Assembly: GCA_023396615.1 (NCBI GenBank)
Contig: JAEWVM010000154.1
Location: 1-6,345 of the forward strand
Source: Spirochaetota bacterium
GTDB taxonomy: Bacteria; Spirochaetota; UBA4802; JAFGJZ01
Length of the DNA: 6,345 nt
Direction of reading: 5' to 3'
This document shows positions 1 to 4,352 of the stretch, in pieces. A program made the translations under genes and the position numbers. Position 1 is the first letter of the stretch. Every line of letters begins with the position of its first letter. The notes under the pieces are model-generated. The model was not told the DNA's origin and searched no databases. It saw only the letters and a program-made list of their open reading frames with translations.

Positions 1-92
1 TTAAAATCTCCGAACCCATGACCATATAAATCTTTATGAGTAATGTTTCCGCAAAAGTCAAATCCAAAATAAAACTCATGCCGCAGAAAAAA

Positions 93-128
93 TTACGCGC
101 ATACTGAGCGAAGCGAATAAGCGCGTAA
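93..128. repeat. Inverted repeat, 8-bp stem
   Basis: TTACGCGC at 93-100 pairs perfectly with GCGCGTAA at 121-128. The 20-nt loop contains GCGAAGC (108-114), a sequence known to form an unusually stable DNA mini-hairpin. Confidence 0.65.
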
Positions 129-163
129 TGATATTATTAAATGAATGATTATTTAAATTAAAA

Positions 164-180
164 AAGTGCGCAAAGCACTT
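164..180. repeat. Inverted repeat, 6-bp stem
   Basis: AAGTGC at 164-169 pairs with GCACTT at 175-180 around the loop GCAAA. Confidence 0.5.
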
Positions 181-220
181 AGCAAGAGATGAATGAAAGA
201 AGCCTCACCCCGCTCTGCGC

Positions 221-243
221 GCCCTCTCCTCAAAGGAGAGGGC
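221..243. repeat. Strong perfect hairpin, 10-bp stem, CAA loop
   Basis: GCCCTCTCCT at 221-230 pairs perfectly with AGGAGAGGGC at 234-243, leaving a 3-nt loop. No T-run follows on either strand, so it is not a typical intrinsic terminator; a REP-like palindrome is more likely. Confidence 0.75.
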
Positions 244-302
244 TATCTATCATGATTTATTTGCTACATAAAATGATGATTGAAAGCAAAAACACCTAAA
301 AC

Positions 303-319
303 GTCCGCTGAAAGCGGAC
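303..319. repeat. Perfect hairpin, 7-bp stem, GAA loop
   Basis: GTCCGCT at 303-309 pairs with AGCGGAC at 313-319 around a GAA loop. This is the left edge of the GC-rich island. Confidence 0.65.
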
Positions 320-324
320 TCAAC

Positions 325-387
325 TCGGGCGACCGCAGCATCCGGCGAAAAGCCGGTGCGAGGAATTCGCCCGACAAAGAGCGGGCG
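325..387. repeat. Nested GC-rich stem-loop with an alternative pairing
   Basis: The outer stem TCGGGCGA (325-332) pairs with TCGCCCGA (367-374). The inner stem CCGGC (342-346) pairs with GCCGG (352-356) and extends to 338/359 with one bulged base. The right arm can instead pair locally: CGCCCG (368-373) with CGGGCG (382-387). Two mutually exclusive folds are therefore possible. Confidence 0.6.
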
Positions 388-393
388 GGGATT

Positions 394-436
394 TCAAAAG
401 GGGCGGGGCTGGCGATTGAAGCCCGGTCCCTTTTGA
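394..436. repeat. Long stem-loop, 9-bp outer and 5-bp inner stem
   Basis: TCAAAAGGG (394-402) pairs perfectly with CCCTTTTGA (428-436). Inside it, GGGCT (406-410) pairs with AGCCC (420-424). Confidence 0.65.
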
Positions 437-441
437 TCTTA

Positions 442-459
442 TCGTATGAGACCATACGA
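442..459. repeat. Perfect hairpin, 7-bp stem, AGAC loop
   Basis: TCGTATG (442-448) pairs with CATACGA (453-459). Confidence 0.6.
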
Positions 460-470
460 AACCGGATTAC

Positions 471-507
471 AAAGGCGAAGCCTTTGATGTATTGCATGAC
501 ACCATGC
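471..507 (+). repeat. 37-nt direct repeat, copy A
   Basis: Begins AAAGGCGAAGCCTTT, itself a 6-bp hairpin with a GAA loop (471-485), and ends GCATGACACCATGC, a 5-bp hairpin (494-507). It matches copy B at 630-666 at 36 of 37 positions, differing only at 493 (T here, C there). The copies start 159 nt apart, and each is followed within about 13 nt by another hairpin. Confidence 0.8.
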
Positions 508-519
508 TATACTGGATTT

Positions 520-543
520 AAAGGTGCGGAGCATCTTTTTTTT
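520..543 (+). terminator. Terminator-like hairpin with T-run on the plus strand
   Basis: AAAGGTGC (520-527) pairs with GCATCTTT (531-538), with one G-T wobble and a GGA loop. Ts run from 536 to 543, so five follow the stem. The shape fits a Rho-independent terminator for rightward transcription, yet no rightward gene lies upstream. It would end a rightward structured RNA if one exists; otherwise it is chance within the palindromic mosaic. Confidence 0.35.
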
Positions 544-545
544 GC

Positions 546-560
546 TGCATGATCCATGCA
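546..560. repeat. Perfect hairpin, 6-bp stem
   Basis: TGCATG (546-551) pairs with CATGCA (555-560) around an ATC loop. Confidence 0.55.
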
Positions 561-568
561 ATAATGAA

Positions 569-591
569 TTTATAAGGCGAAACCTTATAAA
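569..591. repeat. Perfect hairpin, 9-bp stem, CGAAA loop
   Basis: TTTATAAGG (569-577) pairs with CCTTATAAA (583-591). Confidence 0.65.
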
Positions 592-597
592 AAGTAC

Positions 598-612
598 GCT
601 CAACTCTTGAGC
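598..612. repeat. Perfect hairpin, 6-bp stem, CTC loop
   Basis: GCTCAA (598-603) pairs with TTGAGC (607-612). Confidence 0.5.
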
Positions 613-620
613 AAAATGAG

Positions 621-644
621 AAAAAATTTAAAGGCGAAGCCTTT
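621..644 (-). terminator. Candidate Rho-independent terminator of the leftward operon
   Basis: On the minus strand, AAAGGC-TTC-GCCTTT (644 to 630) is followed by AAATTTTTT, with six Ts at 626-621. It lies about 60 nt past the stop codon of paralogue 1. The 6-bp stem and the AAA between stem and T-run make it a weak example. The same hairpin in repeat copy A has no T-run. Confidence 0.4.
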
Positions 645-666
645 GATGTATCGCATGACACCATGC
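630..666 (+). repeat. 37-nt direct repeat, copy B
   Basis: Second copy of the unit at 471-507, with one difference (C at 652). It carries the same two small hairpins (630-644 and 653-666). The next hairpin lies at 677-699, against the stop codon of paralogue 1. Confidence 0.8.
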
Positions 667-676
667 AGCTACCGGG

Positions 677-699
677 TAAAGGGCGTGGAACGCCCTTTA
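677..699. repeat. 9-bp hairpin abutting the stop codon of paralogue 1
   Basis: TAAAGGGCG (677-685) pairs perfectly with CGCCCTTTA (691-699) around TGGAA. It ends 3 nt from the TAA of paralogue 1. No T-run follows on the minus strand, so a 3'-end stabilising hairpin or factor-assisted terminator is more plausible than a classical intrinsic one. Confidence 0.6.
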
Positions 700-702
700 A
701 TT

Positions 703-2481
703 TTATTCTAAAATAAAAAGTTTCTGCCAGTCGTCCTTTCCGCCGTGAATTATTCCGTCTTCTACATAAACGCCGAGTGTGCGGTGATTATCTTTTGTAA
801 TCCGCTTTAAACGCAGTGCATCAAAAACTGATTTGTCATCATATAGATATGACAATACCGCAGGAAAAACATCCTGGAGTATTTTTATATCATACTGATC
901 TGCGGCTTTTTCAGGCCATCTTATTGCAAGAAACATCCCGAATCTATCCTGAATATCATATCTGTCAAGATCTGACGCCTTAAAATTTCCGCGGCCGCGG
1001 CTCAAACCGTAACCGGTTTTCGTCATAAACGGTCCGTGATCTCCGGCAAATATCACAATTGCATCAGGATTCTTTTTGATAATTTCTTCAACATTCAAAC
1101 GCATTTCTTCATTAGCGTTGATAATCCGTCCGAGATAACCGGAGCGCTCCTTTGACTGATCTTCTTCGGTAAGCCCCTGACCGCTCGGACCATGTCCGGG
1201 ATAACAGCTGTGAGAATATAGCATAACCGGATCAGCGCTGTTTTTCCCGATTGCCTTATTCTTTTCTTCAAGAAAAGATTCGTATTTAACGTCTTCAAAA
1301 CTTACTGTATCGGTGAATTCTCCCATCAGAACTGCTTTCACAAGAACCTTTGAATCCATGACACCTTGCGGCATAGGAAAGCAGTAATCGCTTTCTATCT
1401 GGCTTATCGGAAGGCCTCGCAAATACCAACTGCTGTGATAAACGGAATGTATTTTGTATCCCTGTTTGCGGAGCAATGCCTGAACAGCTCCGCCACCGGC
1501 AAGATATCTTTTATGACGGTAAACTTCCCTGTCGATGTTAAAGAGCTTGGAAAGAGACTGTTCAGTCGGCGCACCAAGCGAATATATTCCTTTATAAACA
1601 TTGAATCCGCTGTCATTCAGAAATTTAAGCTGTTCGGCATTATCATAACCGTAATGCTTAAGGGTTTCATAATCGGCATATGATTCGAATATAATCAAAA
1701 GAACATCGTTCTTCCGTTTAATCTCCTTATTCTGAAGAAGCGTACTGACCTGAAACTTGGTATTGGTCTCACCGGATTCTTCAGAAGGTTTTTTTGAGAA
1801 AACTCCCGATATGGTATTTGCTGCAAAAAAAGCTGCAACTGCAAGCACCGTGATTTTTGACGGAATAAGTTTGCGAAGAGAAAGCACAATGACAAAAATC
1901 AGCATAACGAGAAGCTGAATTCCTATATCTCCCTTTCTATCCCAGCCTCTTGAAGCGGAAACATACGCCATAATCATCAATGTACTTAAAAATGAAATGG
2001 AAGCAGTCACAATCAAGTGCTTTGATGCTATCTTTGATAGAAGAACCGGTATAACGATACCCAAAATAGATATTGCTATTGCAAAAATTAAAAATATAAT
2101 CATCGAATTTAAAACTGTTAGAGATTCTTGGTTTGAAAGAATATACTGGGCTATGGGCGTCATCGGAATTAGTATAAGAGCAAAATCGGAAAACGAAAAT
2201 TTTTCAAAACTCTTTTCAAGTGCAAAGGCCATTCTTCTTGAAATAATTTTCCATACGATATAACTAAGCAGAAAAAACAATGTAGCAATCACTGAGATTT
2301 TAAATATAAAAGAAGCGAAAACAGAGTTAATGCTTGAAGGCAGAGCGATTTGACATATAAAAGAATATAAAGCTATTATGCCCGAAAAAACAAAAGCATT
2401 CATCCAGAACCCGGAAAGATTCCTCTGCATCATTCTTTTCAGCATCAAGTCCAATCTATTAAATATTGAAAAACCGCTCAT
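703..2481 (-). CDS. LtaS/OpgB-like membrane phosphotransferase, paralogue 1 (distal gene of the array)
   Basis: Likely a membrane enzyme moving a phospho-alcohol group to an acceptor outside the membrane. Seen: 592 residues. About seven hydrophobic helices (roughly 29-47, 57-79, 99-117, 125-149, 156-175, 186-204, 208-227), with basic residues in the loops expected to be cytoplasmic (KRMMQR, SRR, SKIASK, RKLIPSK), put the C-terminal domain outside. That domain carries E266 (FESY), T306 (APTEQS), H430 (PGHGP) and D481-H482 (GDHG), matching the metal site and Thr nucleophile of LtaS-type enzymes. No C/S-x-P-x-R sulfatase motif is present. H349, W352 and R355 (HSSWYLR) may correspond to the LtaS pocket residues His347, Trp354 and Arg356. 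The ATG at 2481 is preferred: AAGGAG lies 6 nt upstream, whereas the in-frame TTG at 2487 touches it. The gene lacks the polar tail of its paralogues. Family confidence is good; substrate unknown. Confidence 0.9.
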   Translation of the reverse strand: MSGFSIFNRLDLMLKRMMQRNLSGFWMNAFVFSGIIALYSFICQIALPSSINSVFASFIFKISVIATLFFLLSYIVWKIISRRMAFALEKSFEKFSFSDFALILIPMTPIAQYILSNQESLTVLNSMIIFLIFAIAISILGIVIPVLLSKIASKHLIVTASISFLSTLMIMAYVSASRGWDRKGDIGIQLLVMLIFVIVLSLRKLIPSKITVLAVAAFFAANTISGVFSKKPSEESGETNTKFQVSTLLQNKEIKRKNDVLLIIFESYADYETLKHYGYDNAEQLKFLNDSGFNVYKGIYSLGAPTEQSLSKLFNIDREVYRHKRYLAGGGAVQALLRKQGYKIHSVYHSSWYLRGLPISQIESDYCFPMPQGVMDSKVLVKAVLMGEFTDTVSFEDVKYESFLEEKNKAIGKNSADPVMLYSHSCYPGHGPSGQGLTEEDQSKERSGYLGRIINANEEMRLNVEEIIKKNPDAIVIFAGDHGPFMTKTGYGLSRGRGNFKASDLDRYDIQDRFGMFLAIRWPEKAADQYDIKILQDVFPAVLSYLYDDKSVFDALRLKRITKDNHRTLGVYVEDGIIHGGKDDWQKLFILE

Positions 2482-2487
2482 TTTCAA

Positions 2488-2493
2488 CTCCTT
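2488..2493 (-). promoter_or_regulatory. Ribosome-binding site of paralogue 1 (decides start)
   Basis: AAGGAG on the minus strand, 6 nt before the ATG at 2481. It directly abuts the in-frame TTG at 2487, which rules that codon out as the start. The spacing is identical in paralogue 2. Confidence 0.85.
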
Positions 2494-2506
2494 ATCTCAA
2501 TGGCAA

Positions 2507-4327
2507 CTATTTTGCTTTATCAGATGAAATATCTTCTTCCATAAGAAAAAGTTTCTGGTCGTCATCCTTGCCTCCGCGGATTACTCCGTCTTCGACATAT
2601 ACTCCAAGAGTTAAATGGTTTTCTTTTGTCTTACGCTGAATTCTAAGAGTATCATAAATAGAATCATCTTCATACAAATAAGATAGAACTGCAGGAAAAA
2701 CATCCTGAAGAATTTTAATATCGAACTTTTCCTGCGGTTTTCCTTCAGGCCATCTTATAGCAAGAAACATTCCGAATCTATTCTGAATGTCGTATCTATC
2801 AAGGTCTGAAGCCTTATAATCACCGCGGCCTTTTCCCAAACCGTAACCTGTTTTAGTCATAAAAGGTCCGTGGTCACCTGCAAGAATGACAATCGCATCG
2901 GGATTATTTTTAATAATTACTTCAACATCCTGTTTCATTTCATCATTGGCTTTGTCAATTTTAACCAGATGCTGTTTAAGCTTTTCCGGCAATTCTTCAA
3001 GGCTCATTCCCTTGCTGCTTGGGCTATGGCCCGGATAAATACTGTGAGAATATAAAAATGCCGGTTCAGAATATTTACGTGAAATAACTTTATGCTTCTG
3101 TTCCAAATAAGAATTATAATCAACACCTTCAAAACTTACAGCATCGCTGAATTCACCTTTAAAAATTGCATTGATCAAAACTTTCGTATCCATAACATCA
3201 GACGTGGAAGGAAAGCAATAATCATATTTTATCTGGCTTATCGGAAGTCCTCTCATGTTCCAGTTATTTTCAAATACTCCGTGAGTTTTATATCCCTGTG
3301 CCCGGAGAATGGAATGAACCGCTCCGTTTCCAGAAAGATATTTTTTATGCTGTAAAACATCACGATCGATATTAAAAGCTTTTGAAAGTGATTGCTCCGT
3401 GGGTGCCCCGAGAGAATAAATTCCCTCATAAACATGAAATCCGTTAGTCTTAAGATAATCAACAGTGCTGTTGTTGTCATATCCGAAAAACTTCAAGGTT
3501 TCATTGGCAGAATATGACTCAAACACAATAAAAAGAACATCATTTTTCTTTTTTATATTTTTGCCGTCCAATAATGAATTAACGGCAAATTTTGTTTCTT
3601 TATCCTTTATCGGCGTATCACCGACAGGTTCAGTTTCTTTAAACATAACTGCAGTGAAAATATTTACTGCAAAAAAAACGGTAACTGCAAGCGCCGCAAT
3701 CTTACGGGGAATAAGTACAATAACTGAAATTATGATGATTATTAAAAGAAAAACAGCAAGCTGTATTCCGACAATTCCCTTTCCGCTCCATGCCATCATT
3801 GAAGACAATGAAGGCATATTAAGCATAACACATAAATATGATATTGAAGCAGCCATTGCTGTTTTTTTGGAAGATATTTTTGAAAATAAAACCGGGATAA
3901 CAACTCCGCCGAGAATAGCTATAAGACCGAAAACAGTTAATACGAGTATTGAACTGAAAATGGTCAAAGACTCCTGATTTGACAGAATATACTGCGCAAC
4001 AGGAGTAATAACAAGAATAAGAATCGGGAAATCCATAAGTTTGAAGGATTCAAATTCTTTATCGAGAGAAAATCCCATTCGTCTTGTCATTATTTTCCAT
4101 ACAATAAAAGCTAGAAGGAAGAAAGCAGTAATCGGAAGTGATATTTTAAAGATTATCGATGCAAAAACAGAATTGATACTTGAAGGAAGCGCAAATGAAC
4201 AAATAGAAGAATATAAAGCTATAATGCCTGAAAAAACCAAAGCATTCATCCATAAAGCTGAGAAATTTCTCTGCATCAGGCGTTTCACCATCAAGTCCAA
4301 TCTGTTAAATATTGAGAAACCGCTCAT
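2507..4327 (-). CDS. LtaS/OpgB-like membrane phosphotransferase, paralogue 2 (middle gene)
   Basis: Same family and layout as its neighbours: 606 residues, about seven membrane helices (near 30-48, 57-79, 99-116, 126-148, 156-175, 185-206, 209-228), a polar linker, then the extracytoplasmic phosphotransferase domain. Visible active-site residues are E270 (FESY), T310 (APTEQS), H428 and H434 (SHSIYPGHSP) and D485-H486 (GDHG). The presumed pocket segment reads ENNWNMR, with glutamate (E353) where paralogue 1 has histidine. The catalytic domain is about 74% identical to paralogue 3 and 64% to paralogue 1 by hand count, but the first 63 residues are about 84% identical to paralogue 1. Two ATGs are adjacent. 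The second (4327) is 6 nt from AAGGAG, the same spacing as paralogue 1, so it is preferred over 4330. It ends in TAG, 25 nt before the next gene, in the same presumed operon. The reaction is inferred from the family; the acceptor is unknown. Confidence 0.9.
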   Translation of the reverse strand: MSGFSIFNRLDLMVKRLMQRNFSALWMNALVFSGIIALYSSICSFALPSSINSVFASIIFKISLPITAFFLLAFIVWKIMTRRMGFSLDKEFESFKLMDFPILILVITPVAQYILSNQESLTIFSSILVLTVFGLIAILGGVVIPVLFSKISSKKTAMAASISYLCVMLNMPSLSSMMAWSGKGIVGIQLAVFLLIIIIISVIVLIPRKIAALAVTVFFAVNIFTAVMFKETEPVGDTPIKDKETKFAVNSLLDGKNIKKKNDVLFIVFESYSANETLKFFGYDNNSTVDYLKTNGFHVYEGIYSLGAPTEQSLSKAFNIDRDVLQHKKYLSGNGAVHSILRAQGYKTHGVFENNWNMRGLPISQIKYDYCFPSTSDVMDTKVLINAIFKGEFSDAVSFEGVDYNSYLEQKHKVISRKYSEPAFLYSHSIYPGHSPSSKGMSLEELPEKLKQHLVKIDKANDEMKQDVEVIIKNNPDAIVILAGDHGPFMTKTGYGLGKGRGDYKASDLDRYDIQNRFGMFLAIRWPEGKPQEKFDIKILQDVFPAVLSYLYEDDSIYDTLRIQRKTKENHLTLGVYVEDGVIRGGKDDDQKLFLMEEDISSDKAK

Positions 4328-4333
4328 CATTAT

Positions 4334-4339
4334 CTCCTT
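4334..4339 (-). promoter_or_regulatory. Ribosome-binding site of paralogue 2 (decides start)
   Basis: AAGGAG on the minus strand, 6 nt before the ATG at 4327 and only 3 nt before the overlapping ATG at 4330. The spacing favours the second ATG, which also matches the MSGFSIFNRLD start of paralogue 1. Confidence 0.8.
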
Positions 4340-4352
4340 TGTTCTATTTCAA

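Larger units (their letters stand above)
1..702. other. Non-coding, palindrome-rich region downstream of the cluster
   Basis: No convincing gene is present. Short open frames occur on both strands but lack ribosome-binding sites, and they overlap each other across perfect palindromes. The stretch holds at least fifteen hairpin-forming inverted repeats, listed separately, a two-copy 37-nt direct repeat and a GC-rich island at 301-430 (85 of 130 bases G or C by hand count) beside very AT-rich DNA (121-180, about 25% GC). It resembles a mosaic of REP-like palindromic units next to the 3' end of an operon. Confidence 0.7.

Noticed and set aside
2..133. Open frame on the minus strand running off the left edge, with an ATG at 79 (MSFILDLTF...)
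   Set aside because: No ribosome-binding site precedes the ATG, the frame overlaps the 93-128 hairpin, and a second open frame covers the same stretch. It cannot be supported as a gene from this window alone.
241..302. Promoter for a plus-strand RNA (TACATA near 265-270)
   Set aside because: No matching -35 element at a suitable distance; AT-rich DNA gives such hexamers by chance.
264..497. Open frame of 77 codons on the minus strand
   Set aside because: It is the mirror of the previous frame across the same GC-rich palindromes, with no ribosome-binding site or family resemblance.
280..552. Open frame of 90 codons on the plus strand
   Set aside because: It starts at a TTG without a ribosome-binding site, runs straight through the perfect palindromes and the repeat, overlaps an antisense open frame at 264-497, and has no recognisable domain.
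471..666. CRISPR array
   Set aside because: There are only two copies of the 37-nt repeat, 122 nt apart, with further hairpins in the gap and no regular spacer length or cas genes.
2482..2487. TTG at 2487 as the start of paralogue 1
   Set aside because: It directly touches the AAGGAG ribosome-binding site; the ATG at 2481 has a proper 6-nt spacing and matches the start of paralogue 2.
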